The notes: generated by a model from the sequence alone, not told the origin. A stretch of DNA of 43,549 bases from Sphingobacteriales bacterium UTBCD1 (GCA_002066995.1 MWTC01000037.1:1-43549); one strand, 5' to 3'; counted from the stretch's first letter, positions 1 to 7,895 are shown. A program made the numbers and translations.

Positions 1-145
1 CGTTTGATTTGTTTTCCATAAAATTCTTTTTAATATTCTTACAGATCACTACATGCTACTCTGAATTTTACATTTCATATTCAGAGATGTATTTAAAATC
101 CCACATGATCTAAAGTTACAACAATCGGGAGATAAAAATATTCCC

Positions 146-162
146 GCAGGCAGAAGGCCTGC
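146..162 (-). terminator. Hairpin after the ArsC-like gene
   Basis: A 6-bp perfect inverted repeat, GCAGGC (146-151) and GCCTGC (157-162), lies directly downstream of the leftward ArsC-like gene. Read leftward it is followed by an A/T-rich tract containing a run of five T, as expected of a factor-independent terminator. The stem is short, so the call is moderate. Confidence 0.5.
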
Positions 163-163
163 T

Positions 164-511
164 TTAGTGAAGCAGCTCTTTAATCAGCGATGGCGGCCTG
201 CCGATAATTGCTTTTTTCCCTCTTACTACGATCGGCCTTTCGATCAGCACAGGATTTTGGATCATAGCTTCGATCCATTGTTTCCGTGTGAGTTTTTTTC
301 CTGCATATTTCTCTTTGAACACCGGTTCTTTTTGACGGATGATGTCCAGCGGATCTGCTTTCAATAGTTTCAGCAAATGATCCAGCTCTTTATAATCCGG
401 CGGATCTTTAAGGTAATTTCTGATTTCAACGTCTTCGCCGGCATCTTCTAAAATACAAAGCCCTTCCCGGCTTTTAGAACATCTGGAATTATGGTAGATG
501 ATCGTTTTCAT
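164..511 (-). CDS. arsC: ArsC/Spx-family thiol protein (glutaredoxin-dependent arsenate reductase-like)
   Basis: This 115-residue protein has the size and fold pattern of the ArsC family. It has an N-terminal beta strand followed by HNSRCSKSR with the redox cysteine at C11, and the C-terminal RPIVV...IIGRPP segment, where ArsC enzymes hold the arginines that bind the oxyanion. ArsC enzymes reduce arsenate to arsenite with glutathione and glutaredoxin. Many Bacteroidota relatives have no demonstrated arsenate activity, and here no arsR, arsenite pump or methylase lies nearby. It is the last gene of a leftward Fe-S/NO stress cluster, 73 bp after the Rrf2 regulator, so a role in thiol or nitrosative stress is possible. 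A TATCTTTA motif at 528-535 resembles a -7 box with one mismatch and may give it its own promoter. Family assignment is firm; substrate is unknown. Confidence 0.75.
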   Translation of the reverse strand: MKTIIYHNSRCSKSREGLCILEDAGEDVEIRNYLKDPPDYKELDHLLKLLKADPLDIIRQKEPVFKEKYAGKKLTRKQWIEAMIQNPVLIERPIVVRGKKAIIGRPPSLIKELLH

Positions 512-584
512 AACTAAAATTCTCAGCTAAAGATAACGATTTGCAGATCACACAAAATTGTGAACGGAGAAAATTAGAAAAAAT

Positions 585-1016
585 TCACCCGATCAGAAAT
601 GCTTTTCCGTTACTGACATGATCGTGGAGATCTCTGATCTTTTTTCCCCTGAAAATTTTTTCAATCAGTTCTCTTGCCTCTTTGTATTCATTGTGGATAG
701 GGCAGGGATGCGTTTCAGAGCATTTGCTTAATCCCAGTCCGCATTTTTTAAAAATCCCTTTCCCTTCAATGGCTTCCACGATATCAAAGACAGGTTGTTC
801 CTGCTGGCGTTCCGTTAAAAAAAATCCTCCGGAAGGGCCTTTCAGGCTGTTGATGATCTTTTGTTTGGCAAGAAGCTGTAATGTTTTGCCCACAGTATGT
901 TCACTGGCATTGATTTGTTCGGAGATCTCTTTAATGCCCGCTTTCTCTCCCGACTCGCTTTTTCCGGAGAGATACACTACCGCTTTTATTGCCGTTTTAC
1001 AGGTGTGACTCAACAT
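585..1016 (-). CDS. Rrf2-family iron-sulfur transcription regulator (NsrR/IscR-like)
   Basis: The 143-residue protein has the Rrf2 layout: an N-terminal winged helix (about residues 1-70, with the EISEQINASEHTVGKTLQLL recognition region and the GPSGGF wing) and a dimerisation helix. Three cysteines, C92, C99 and C105 (spacing C-x6-C-x5-C), match the [2Fe-2S] or [4Fe-4S] ligands of IscR and NsrR. NsrR loses DNA binding when NO attacks its cluster. It lies 3 bp downstream of the SufT-like gene in an operon headed by a RIC repair protein, which points to an NO-sensing autoregulated repressor. The 24-bp palindrome at 5143-5166, over the operon promoter, is the obvious operator candidate. Whether the signal is NO, iron-sulfur status or another stress cannot be read from sequence. 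Confidence 0.85.
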   Translation of the reverse strand: MLSHTCKTAIKAVVYLSGKSESGEKAGIKEISEQINASEHTVGKTLQLLAKQKIINSLKGPSGGFFLTERQQEQPVFDIVEAIEGKGIFKKCGLGLSKCSETHPCPIHNEYKEARELIEKIFRGKKIRDLHDHVSNGKAFLIG

Positions 1017-1019
1017 AGC

Positions 1020-1349
1020 TTAACGACCTAAAAATTTATTTCCTTCCGGTGATATCATGGTATAATTCCAGGGAGGATCAAAAGTCAGGTTCACATGGAT
1101 CTGCCATTCTGGAAAAGAATAGGTCAGCGACTGGGTAACATCGCTGGTAATGCTTTCTCCCATCGGGCAAAACTCGGTAGTCAAGGTCATGGTAGCATCC
1201 AGAATTTTTTCTTCCTCATTAAAATCCAGTTGATAAATAAGGCCGAGATCCACTACGTTTAAGCCCACTTCGGGATCATAAACATTGTACAGATCCTCAA
1301 GTGCGAAGTCGCATCTTTCTTTGTTGTTGGTTGGAACGTTTACACTCAT
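1020..1349 (-). CDS. MIP18/SufT (DUF59) family metal-sulfur cluster assembly factor
   Basis: The 109-residue protein is a single MIP18/DUF59 domain. It shows the family signatures DPEVGLNVVDLGLIY (residues 25-39) and MTLTTEFCPMGE (54-65), with the conserved cysteine C61. Relatives (SufT, PaaD, eukaryotic MIP18/CIA2) help load Fe-S clusters into target proteins. The start codon overlaps the end of the upstream membrane-protein gene by 4 bp, a sign of translational coupling. Together with the RIC-type protein and the Rrf2 regulator this gene suggests that the operon rebuilds iron-sulfur or di-iron centres after damage. The exact client protein is unknown; the membrane protein next to it is one candidate. 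Confidence 0.8.
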   Translation of the reverse strand: MSVNVPTNNKERCDFALEDLYNVYDPEVGLNVVDLGLIYQLDFNEEEKILDATMTLTTEFCPMGESITSDVTQSLTYSFPEWQIHVNLTFDPPWNYTMISPEGNKFLGR

Positions 1350-2629
1350 AGTTTCTTAGGTTGATGAAATAATGTTTTTCCTGTGTTATAGACATATAGT
1401 ACCGCCGCTGCCAGCAAGGCCACAGCGCCTGTTTTCAGGGTGATCTCATTAATGAAAATTATGCCGAAAATAAATACCACGAATCCTGCGAGATAAACGA
1501 TCAGCATGGCATGATACACTTTCTCGCTGAACAGTTCTTTGGGAACCGGAGTTTTTCCTTTATGTGCTTTTTTATGATACACTTTGTTCCATACTATAAA
1601 GGGAAGTGTTTTAAAAGTCATGGCCAGGATGATTGCAGTGATCCAGCCCAGCAGGATGCAAAAGCCGTAAAGCAAAACGATATTGGGATGCTGATCTACC
1701 GGCAACAGGGCAAGCACAACGATCAGAGCCACAAAAGGAAGAAGCATCTGAAGCACGGAGATCAAAGCGGTCTTCATCTGTTCATCTACATTTCTCCTGA
1801 TCCTCACTTTATATGCTTTGATGCAATGCCTGGCAAACAATGCTATGGCAATCAGGATCAGGGCTACGGAAAAATAATATGAGAGAGGAGAGAGTCCCCA
1901 TACTTTAAATACGATAAAACTTACAAGGCCTGCATTGATCAAGCCGAATATCCACCACAATCCTTTGGGGTTGGTGTATTTTGAAATCAGGAACATGGGG
2001 ATCAGCCTTGATCCGACGCCGATCACCAATAATAAAAACCAGCCCACCAGTCCCAGATGGGCATGGATGGAAAGATAGGAGAGGGAATCTTCCGGAAGAA
2101 TGTCGTTATTGAAATTGAAGACAAGAAGCAACCCGAAGAAAGTGGTGGAGAACAGCCAGAGTGAAGCGGTGATCACATACCAGGCATGCACATTCCTTCT
2201 CTTGCTTTTAAAAGAACTGCTGAAAACATTAATTACATAAAACAGCACTCCTATATTCACCAATGAAGCGCCTGTCTGCATCAGCCACCCGGTTTGAAAA
2301 ATATAAAAACCTACAATAAGAACAGGAATGCCTATGGCGGTAAAGATAAAAGTGAGATAAGCAAGAGCATCACTATCCAGTTTACCTTCCACCAGCACCG
2401 GCAGTAATTGATGGGACGCTCCGAGGATGGTCATGGTACCCCAGCCTAATGCAAGAGTATGAGTGATGGCCAGCGTGTAAGGATAGAAATAATGATGCTC
2501 AAAGATGTTGGTGTGCAGAAATAACAGAACCGTTGCCACCAGGAAAGAAACGGAAGCATAAATGTAAAATGGCAATACGACCCTGTAATTAGTGGTTTTC
2601 TGCAGCCCACCCATCAATGGCGACATCAT
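1346..2629 (-). CDS. Polytopic membrane protein, haem-copper oxidase subunit I-like / NnrS-like
   Basis: The 427-residue protein is almost wholly hydrophobic, with roughly 12 predicted membrane helices. Histidines occur in helix settings reminiscent of cytochrome oxidase or NO-reductase subunit I: AITHTLALGWGT, LGASHQLLPVL, SIHAHLGLVGWF and GVGSRLIPMF. Proteins of this kind often accompany RIC/hemerythrin genes in Bacteroidota and are usually annotated as cbb3-oxidase-like or NnrS-like. The co-operonic RIC, Rrf2 and SufT genes suggest a role in NO handling at the membrane, perhaps haem-based, but this is inference. The gene begins 6 bp after the end of the DUF1858 gene and its stop overlaps the SufT-like gene. 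No cytochrome c partner subunit is present in the window. Confidence 0.6.
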   Translation of the reverse strand: MMSPLMGGLQKTTNYRVVLPFYIYASVSFLVATVLLFLHTNIFEHHYFYPYTLAITHTLALGWGTMTILGASHQLLPVLVEGKLDSDALAYLTFIFTAIGIPVLIVGFYIFQTGWLMQTGASLVNIGVLFYVINVFSSSFKSKRRNVHAWYVITASLWLFSTTFFGLLLVFNFNNDILPEDSLSYLSIHAHLGLVGWFLLLVIGVGSRLIPMFLISKYTNPKGLWWIFGLINAGLVSFIVFKVWGLSPLSYYFSVALILIAIALFARHCIKAYKVRIRRNVDEQMKTALISVLQMLLPFVALIVVLALLPVDQHPNIVLLYGFCILLGWITAIILAMTFKTLPFIVWNKVYHKKAHKGKTPVPKELFSEKVYHAMLIVYLAGFVVFIFGIIFINEITLKTGAVALLAAAVLYVYNTGKTLFHQPKKL

Positions 2630-2635
2630 ATTCTC

Positions 2636-3460
2636 TTACCTGTTTTTAAAGATCAGCAAATACACTTCTCCTTCCTGGACTTCTTTGATCCGGTATTCAA
2701 AATTGCGGTCTTTTAATTCGGTGAGCAGGAATACAGGAATTCTTTTATGGTGAACGTACAACGCTTTGTCCTCAGGCAAGGTTTCCAAAGCTTCCAGTAT
2801 GGTCATCATCGGTTGAGGCGCTTCAAGATGGCGGACATCAACTTCTTCCATCCTGTTTTCGAAATGTTTCAGCAACTCATCCCAATCGCCTGCATCAGTG
2901 ATCTCCGTATCCGGTTCAGATAATACAGATGCTTTGCCTCCTGAAGTTTTGTAAAAATAAGTTTCAATGGTCTCACTGTCTTTGAAATTTACAAAGGAAT
3001 CGAAGCCCTGTTTTTCCAGCAGTTTGATCAGAGGAACCGGTTCAAAATTATTGATGATCTTAAGCGCTTCACCGGGATTCAGTTCTTTTACTTTTTTCTG
3101 AATATGCCTCAACGGATCATCACCGCTTGCGATCATCGCCCTTACATCAAAGTTTATGAACTGCTCCGGCTTCAGGTTTTTCAGGAAGTCAGGCATCGGT
3201 TTGCTTTCCGGTGTTTTCTCTTCTGCAACGGCCTTGTCATCCACTTCAAATCCCAGGGGAGCCAGAGCCTTGAAAAAATCCTCAGGCTTACATCCGCCTA
3301 TCTTTGAAGCCATGGCAATACTGGTCCTCCCTGCCATGAGCTTGCGGAGAATGGGATTGCGCAGCTTTTTAAAGTCTGGACTTAAAGTAATGATGGTCTC
3401 CAGGGCATCGGGGTGATGCTTCAGCAGGGCTGCGATCTTTGTCTGTGCGTTGATCAGCAT
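2636..3460 (-). CDS. DUF1858 + tandem DUF2249 protein
   Basis: The 274-residue protein begins with a DUF1858-like helical domain (about residues 1-70: LLKHHPD, FKKLRNPILRKLMAGRTSIAMA, KIGGCKPEDFF). Two TusA/SirA-like DUF2249 domains follow, at about 100-170 (FINFDVRAM, GEALKIINNFEPVPL) and 205-274 (VDVRHLEAPQPMMTILEALETL). It has no signal peptide or membrane helix, so it should be cytoplasmic. DUF2249 domains are small alpha/beta domains frequently fused to or encoded beside hemerythrin, NO-reductase and nitrite-related genes; their chemistry is not settled. The neighbour upstream carries three more DUF2249 copies, so this operon encodes five. The gene follows the RIC-type gene after a 140-bp gap that contains a hairpin. 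Confidence 0.65.
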   Translation of the reverse strand: MLINAQTKIAALLKHHPDALETIITLSPDFKKLRNPILRKLMAGRTSIAMASKIGGCKPEDFFKALAPLGFEVDDKAVAEEKTPESKPMPDFLKNLKPEQFINFDVRAMIASGDDPLRHIQKKVKELNPGEALKIINNFEPVPLIKLLEKQGFDSFVNFKDSETIETYFYKTSGGKASVLSEPDTEITDAGDWDELLKHFENRMEEVDVRHLEAPQPMMTILEALETLPEDKALYVHHKRIPVFLLTELKDRNFEYRIKEVQEGEVYLLIFKNR

Positions 3461-3501
3461 AATTTGTTTTTATTAATCAGTGGCAAAACCAAAATAAAAA
3501 T

Positions 3502-3583
3502 GCCACGGATGCATGAATGAATATCTGAATTCTCCAGGGATAATGATCTTTTATTTGATAACTCTTTGCCGTGCATCCGTGGC
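3502..3583. repeat. Intergenic inverted repeat (possible RNA hairpin inside the operon)
   Basis: A perfect 12-bp inverted repeat, GCCACGGATGCA (3502-3513) and TGCATCCGTGGC (3572-3583), brackets 58 bp in the gap between the RIC-type gene and the DUF1858 gene. There is no T-run on either side, so it is not a classical terminator. It could be a REP-like palindrome or an mRNA-processing or stabilising stem separating expression of the first gene from the others. Confidence 0.55.
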
Positions 3584-3600
3584 TGTAAAATCCTTCTTTC

Positions 3601-5088
3601 TTAAGCAAGTGTCTTTTCTGCTTCCACTGCTTTCGGGAAGAGTATGTTATTCTCCAGGTGAATGTGCACGAACAGGTCGTTCTCGAATTCTTCCAGCATT
3701 TTATAAAGTAATTTGTAGCTGGTGCAGGCATCGCCGGGAATTGCATAGTCTTTGCTCAGCTTGCGGATCTCCTTCATGGCATCGCCTACGCTGTCGTGTT
3801 CTTTTTCCGATTCTGCTACCAGAGCCCTGAAGCTTTCACTTCCGCTTCTGTTATAAGCAGTATTGGATTCTTTCGCTTTTACAATCTCTTTGATCACCGG
3901 GAATAGTTTATTTTCTTCACTGCCGATGTGATCGGGGAGTTCTTTGCTCAGTTGCATAACAAGCTCCTTTATTCTCAGCAATTCACTGTGATTGGCGCCA
4001 TGTACATGTGCTACTTTATTGGCATATCCGGTGATCTCGGGCAAATATTTTCTGATGTACCTGTGATGGGTGTTCACGATATAATCGGAAAGGAAGTCCA
4101 GCCCCCATTCATCATAGTTCATGGCTCCGCTGCCGGATGCTGCCACTCCCTGCACCGGTTTCTGAAGTTCCTGTTCCACCGTTGCAGGATCAATTCCCAT
4201 TGCGGCACAAGCTTCACGGATTGTTTTCTTACCGTTGCAGCAAAAATCAATTCCGTATTTTTTAAACACTTCTGATTTGCGAAGGTCTTTGGCAACGATT
4301 TCGCCGATGGTTTCATGGGTTTCCGTTCCTTTTCTGGTTACCCTGATATCCCACCATTGCGGGCCCTGTTGCAAATATTCCCAGGTGAACACATCACCCC
4401 GTTCTCCCTGTAATTGATAATAGAGTGGTTTGGGGTCATGGTCATTGTGGATCACCAGGCTCTCACCGGGTTTCAGGCTGTCGAACACTTTGAAGATGGT
4501 AGGATGTTTTAGTCTTGGTTCCAGAGCGGGGACGTTGATCACAATATCTTTTCCCTGTTTTGTTACTGCATCATTCGCTGCAGGCTGTGCCTGTCCTTTT
4601 CTGGTTACCCTGATATCCCACCATTGCGGACCTTGCTGCAGGTATTCCCAGGTGAACACATCTCCATGCATACTCATTAACTGAAAATACACCGGCTTGG
4701 GGTCATGATCGTTGTGGATGATGAAAGATTCGCCGGGTTTCAGGTTATCAAAAGTTCCGAAGATGGTGGCATGTTTCAATCTCGGCTCTAAAGAAGGAAC
4801 ATTGATCACATTTTCTTTTGAATTATTTTCATTTGCCGGTTGGCTTGACAGCACTTTCCTGGTCACTTTGATATCCCACCATTCGGGGCCCTGCTGCAGG
4901 TATTCCCAGGTGAAAATATCTCCGTGCATGTCCATCAGTTGAAAATACACAGGGCGTGGGTCATGGTTGTTATGGATCACAAAGCTCTCACCTTCCTGCA
5001 AGTTGTCGAAGACATAAAATATGGTTTGATGCCTTAGCCTTGGTTCTATCTCCTGAACATTGATAACGATGTCGTTTGCTGTTTGCAT
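3601..5088 (-). CDS. ric: RIC/ScdA-type di-iron centre repair protein with three N-terminal DUF2249 domains
   Basis: The 495-residue protein has three near-identical DUF2249 repeats (about residues 6-77, 93-164 and 180-253, each with HDPxPxYxQL and a WEYLQQGPxWWDI tail). An ScdA N-terminal domain follows (258-310, with the CC pair C283-C284 in FCCNGKKTI), then a hemerythrin-like four-helix bundle (335-490). Candidate di-iron ligands are H341, H387, E391, H431, H475 and E479, the last in the YtfE-like HIHLE...LFP pattern. RIC proteins (YtfE, ScdA) repair iron-sulfur clusters damaged by NO or oxidants. Ordinary RIC is about 220-240 residues, so the DUF2249 array doubles the size. It is first in the operon, behind a TATCTTTG -7 box and a palindromic operator candidate. 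The C-terminal RIC function is well supported; what the DUF2249 part does is unknown. Confidence 0.88.
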   Translation of the reverse strand: MQTANDIVINVQEIEPRLRHQTIFYVFDNLQEGESFVIHNNHDPRPVYFQLMDMHGDIFTWEYLQQGPEWWDIKVTRKVLSSQPANENNSKENVINVPSLEPRLKHATIFGTFDNLKPGESFIIHNDHDPKPVYFQLMSMHGDVFTWEYLQQGPQWWDIRVTRKGQAQPAANDAVTKQGKDIVINVPALEPRLKHPTIFKVFDSLKPGESLVIHNDHDPKPLYYQLQGERGDVFTWEYLQQGPQWWDIRVTRKGTETHETIGEIVAKDLRKSEVFKKYGIDFCCNGKKTIREACAAMGIDPATVEQELQKPVQGVAASGSGAMNYDEWGLDFLSDYIVNTHHRYIRKYLPEITGYANKVAHVHGANHSELLRIKELVMQLSKELPDHIGSEENKLFPVIKEIVKAKESNTAYNRSGSESFRALVAESEKEHDSVGDAMKEIRKLSKDYAIPGDACTSYKLLYKMLEEFENDLFVHIHLENNILFPKAVEAEKTLA

Positions 5089-5120
5089 AGCTTGATTTTT
5101 TGATGATTTAATTTGCCGGG

Positions 5121-5128
5121 CAAAGATA
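5121..5128 (-). promoter_or_regulatory. -7 promoter box of the RIC operon
   Basis: On the minus strand this reads TATCTTTG, an exact match to the Bacteroidota -7 consensus TAnnTTTG. It lies 33 bp upstream of the ric start codon. The -33 region would fall at about 5146-5150, inside the palindrome described next. Confidence 0.65.
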
Positions 5129-5142
5129 ACGAGATTTTTAAA

Positions 5143-5166
5143 ATAGAAGTATTTAAGTACTTTTAT
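5143..5166. promoter_or_regulatory. 24-bp palindromic operator candidate (Rrf2/NsrR-type)
   Basis: The core AAGTATTTAAGTACTT (5147-5162) extends outward to a 24-bp palindrome with only two mismatched pairs. It covers the presumed -33 region of the ric operon promoter, a typical place for a repressor to block sigma binding. NsrR-type Rrf2 operators are AT-rich palindromes with a TTTnAAA-like centre, so the Rrf2 protein encoded in the operon is the likely binder. The rest of the 267-bp gap to the divergent U32 gene shows nothing else that I recognise. Confidence 0.55.
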
Positions 5167-5355
5167 TCTTTTACGTTTTCATGACACGGATTTTTTCCCT
5201 TAATGGTAGAATTTTCGATAATAATAGAATGAAATAATTTCTCTGAAATGTGATTTTATTAAAATGTGTTGAAGAGCAGCAGATCATCAGGCAGACCGGG
5301 ATAAAAATGGGTTGTGGTTTATTATGTTTCTTTGCATGAACGTATTTGAATTATT

Positions 5356-6600
5356 ATGACAAAAAGCGGAAAGATCGAACTAATGAGTCCGGCCGGCGAC
5401 TTCGCCTCATTGCAGGCTGCATTGGACAATGGCGCCGATTCGGTCTATTTCGGCGTGGAGCAGTTGAATATGAGGGCGAGGGCATCCATCAATTTTACAA
5501 TGGATGACCTGCCGGAGATAGCCGCAAGATGCAAAGAAAAAAATGTCCGGACCTATCTTACCCTCAATACCATTATTTATGATCATGATCTTTCGCTGGT
5601 AAAAACATTATTAAATAAATCGAAAGAGGCCGGGCTGTCGGCAGTGATCGCCATGGACCAGGCGGTGATCGCTTATGCAAGGCAGATCGGAATGGAAGTT
5701 CATATTTCCACGCAGGTAAATGTCACCAATATTGAAACGATAAAATTTTATTCCCTGTTTGCCGACACCATGGTGATGAGCCGCGAGCTGAGCCTGAACC
5801 AGGTAAAGAAGATCTGCCGCCAGATAGAAAAAGAAGAGATCAAAGGGCCTTCGGGAAGACTGGTGGAGATCGAGATCTTCGGCCATGGCGCTTTGTGCAT
5901 GGCTGTGTCAGGAAAATGTTATCTGAGCCTTCATTCTCACAATTCGTCCGCCAACAGGGGAGCCTGCAAGCAAAACTGCAGAAGGAAATACACGGTCATT
6001 GATCAGGAATCCGGTTTTGAGATAGAGCTGGATAATGAATACATGATGTCACCCAAAGACCTTTGCACCATAGATTTCCTGGATCAGGTGATTGACACCG
6101 GGGTAAAAGTGCTGAAGATAGAAGGCAGGGGAAGAGCTCCTGAATATGTAGCTACCACAACCCGGTGTTACCGCGAAGCAATTGACGCTATTGCCGAAGG
6201 CACTTACACCAGGGAAAAAGTGGATTGCTGGATGAGAAGGTTGTCAACCGTATATAACCGCGGATTCTGGTCGGGATATTATCTCGGCCGCAAGCCTGGG
6301 GAATGGACCGATGCTTCGGGATCGAAAGCCACTCAGAAAAAAATCTATATCGGTAAGGGGAAACATTATTTTCCAAAAACAAATATTGCCGTGTTTTTAA
6401 TTGAATCATTTGATATAAGTGTGGGAGATAAAATATTGATACAGGGCCCGACGACCGGTTCGCAGGAAATGATACTTGAAGAAATGATGGTAGATAAAAA
6501 AGAAGGAGCACAGAAAGCAGAGCGTTCCGATCTCATCACATTCAAAACCGGCTTCAAAGTGCGCCCATCCGATAAACTTTATAAAATCGTTCCGGCATAA
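5356..6600 (+). CDS. Peptidase U32 family protein (TrhP/YegQ-like, tRNA hydroxylation)
   Basis: The 414-residue protein starts with the U32 hallmark IELMSPAGDFASLQAALDNGADSVY and contains the U32 signature (about residues 173-191: EIFGHGALCMAVSGKCYLS), followed by the conserved cysteines of NRGACKQNC and the KIEGRGRAPEYV motif. Family members once called collagenases are now known to act in RNA modification. TrhP (YegQ) makes 5-hydroxyuridine at the tRNA wobble base, and RlhA hydroxylates 23S rRNA C2501. The conserved cysteines fit an Fe-S cluster. The ferredoxin gene that follows starts at the last base of this stop codon (TAATG), implying coupled translation and a likely electron-donor partnership. 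TrhP is favoured over RlhA by length (TrhP is about 450 residues, RlhA about 650) but this is not proven. Confidence 0.8.
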   Translation: MTKSGKIELMSPAGDFASLQAALDNGADSVYFGVEQLNMRARASINFTMDDLPEIAARCKEKNVRTYLTLNTIIYDHDLSLVKTLLNKSKEAGLSAVIAMDQAVIAYARQIGMEVHISTQVNVTNIETIKFYSLFADTMVMSRELSLNQVKKICRQIEKEEIKGPSGRLVEIEIFGHGALCMAVSGKCYLSLHSHNSSANRGACKQNCRRKYTVIDQESGFEIELDNEYMMSPKDLCTIDFLDQVIDTGVKVLKIEGRGRAPEYVATTTRCYREAIDAIAEGTYTREKVDCWMRRLSTVYNRGFWSGYYLGRKPGEWTDASGSKATQKKIYIGKGKHYFPKTNIAVFLIESFDISVGDKILIQGPTTGSQEMILEEMMVDKKEGAQKAERSDLITFKTGFKVRPSDKLYKIVPA

Positions 6601-6830
6601 TGGTCACCGTTACTTTGCAAAGAGATAAATGCATCGGGTGCAATTATTGTGTGGAATTTGCACCGGAATATTTTGCCATGTCTAAAAAAGACGGGAAGTC
6701 AGTATTGCTGAGATCAACAGAAAGAAGAGGATTTCACACCATGAAGACCAATGCTCCCGGCGCTTTTGAAGCCTGTGAGAAAGCGGCGAAAGCCTGCCCT
6801 GTAAAGATCATCACGGTAATAGAAACATAA
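6600..6830 (+). CDS. Small single-cluster ferredoxin
   Basis: The 76-residue protein has C11, C14 and C17 in CIGCNYC, then C66 followed by proline, the pattern of monocluster [4Fe-4S] (or [3Fe-4S]) ferredoxins. C59 is an additional cysteine that could form a disulfide or act as alternative ligand. There is no signal peptide, so it is cytoplasmic. The start codon shares one base with the stop of the U32 gene, a one-nucleotide overlap that strongly suggests a functional pair. The predicted role is to deliver electrons to the U32 hydroxylation enzyme. Confidence 0.85.
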   Translation: MVTVTLQRDKCIGCNYCVEFAPEYFAMSKKDGKSVLLRSTERRGFHTMKTNAPGAFEACEKAAKACPVKIITVIET

Positions 6831-6868
6831 GCAGAGAAAGAGCGCCGGCATTGTTTCTTAAGAAGCAG

Positions 6869-7876
6869 TTACTTCAATTTATTGGCTGCATCCTTTGCTT
6901 CTGTCAGAGTCTTGTCTAATCCGTAAGCTCTTTCATAATTCATCAGGGCATCATCTTTCCGTCCCATTGCTTCCAGGCTTTTTCCCAGCCAGTAATAGGC
7001 ATCGGCGTAAGTGGATTGAATGTTCAGTGCCATACGGTACACTTTCACGGCGGCATTGTATTTTTTCTGATCGTAGAGGATCTTTCCTTTGTTCATGTAG
7101 GCATCAATGAAAGTGTAATCTCTTATGATGGACTGGTCCAGCAGTTCAAGCGCTTTATTTGGATCACCGGTATTTTCATAATACACGGCTTTGAAGTAAA
7201 GCGGCTCGGCATGCGTTTTCAGCGAATCCTTTTTCAAAAGCATATCACAAAAAGCAAGAGTCTTCGGATTTTTTGTTGACGCATATTTGAAAGCGAGGTT
7301 GTAATCCAGTTCTTCAATATCGGGATTGATGGCATAAGCCTGCTCCAGCGTGGCGATGGCTGCTGCCGTATCGTTCTGCTGATCCTGCAGATCGGCTTTC
7401 AGCATCAACGCATCCATTTGCTTCGGATCAGTTTTCAGGATCTCATTGCAGACGTTGAGCGCATCGGAAATTTTATTCAGAACCCGGTATGCTTTGGCAA
7501 GGCTCAGCCTCAGGAAAACGCTGTTGGGAAGATCTTCCAGGGCGCTGTTTAAAAAAGCCACTGCCGAATCCGGTTTTTTATCCAGGAGAATAGAGCTGAT
7601 GCCTAAGGCATATTGTTCATTTTTTTTAAGAGACCAGGCCTGCCTGAAATCGGCAAGGGCGGGTTCGGGAAAATTATTTTTATTCAGCAAAACGGCTCTT
7701 TGAAAATACAGATCATCCCGCTGCGGTTCTTTGCTGATACTGTCGGTCAATGAAGCAAAAGGTTGTTGTGACAATATACCGGAATAAGGAGATTTATTTT
7801 CATTACCGGAGCAGGCAGCTAAAAATAAAACGGCTATGACTAAAGCGGGTATTAAAATTTTTTTTGATCTTCTCAT
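6869..7876 (-). CDS. TPR-repeat lipoprotein
   Basis: The 335-residue protein opens with MRRSKK, a hydrophobic stretch and the lipobox FLAAC with the lipidated cysteine at C22, so it should be anchored in a membrane, probably the outer one. The remainder (about 45-330) is a run of tetratricopeptide repeats. Clear units include ADAYYWLGKSLEAMGRKDDALMNYERAY and DAYMNKGKILYDQKKYNAAVKVYRMAL. TPR arrays act as protein-protein scaffolds; no catalytic motif is present. It is transcribed away from the PD40 propeller gene. The partner is unknown. Confidence 0.8.
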   Translation of the reverse strand: MRRSKKILIPALVIAVLFLAACSGNENKSPYSGILSQQPFASLTDSISKEPQRDDLYFQRAVLLNKNNFPEPALADFRQAWSLKKNEQYALGISSILLDKKPDSAVAFLNSALEDLPNSVFLRLSLAKAYRVLNKISDALNVCNEILKTDPKQMDALMLKADLQDQQNDTAAAIATLEQAYAINPDIEELDYNLAFKYASTKNPKTLAFCDMLLKKDSLKTHAEPLYFKAVYYENTGDPNKALELLDQSIIRDYTFIDAYMNKGKILYDQKKYNAAVKVYRMALNIQSTYADAYYWLGKSLEAMGRKDDALMNYERAYGLDKTLTEAKDAANKLK

Positions 7877-7895
7877 ATTGACCTGGAACGAGGAG

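Noticed and set aside
85-99. NsrR-like half-site near the left end
   Set aside because: Only one half matches an NsrR-type operator and it lies downstream, not upstream, of the ArsC-like gene.
164-511. Arsenic resistance locus
   Set aside because: No arsR, arsenite exporter or arsM gene is nearby; the gene belongs to a Fe-S/NO stress cluster.
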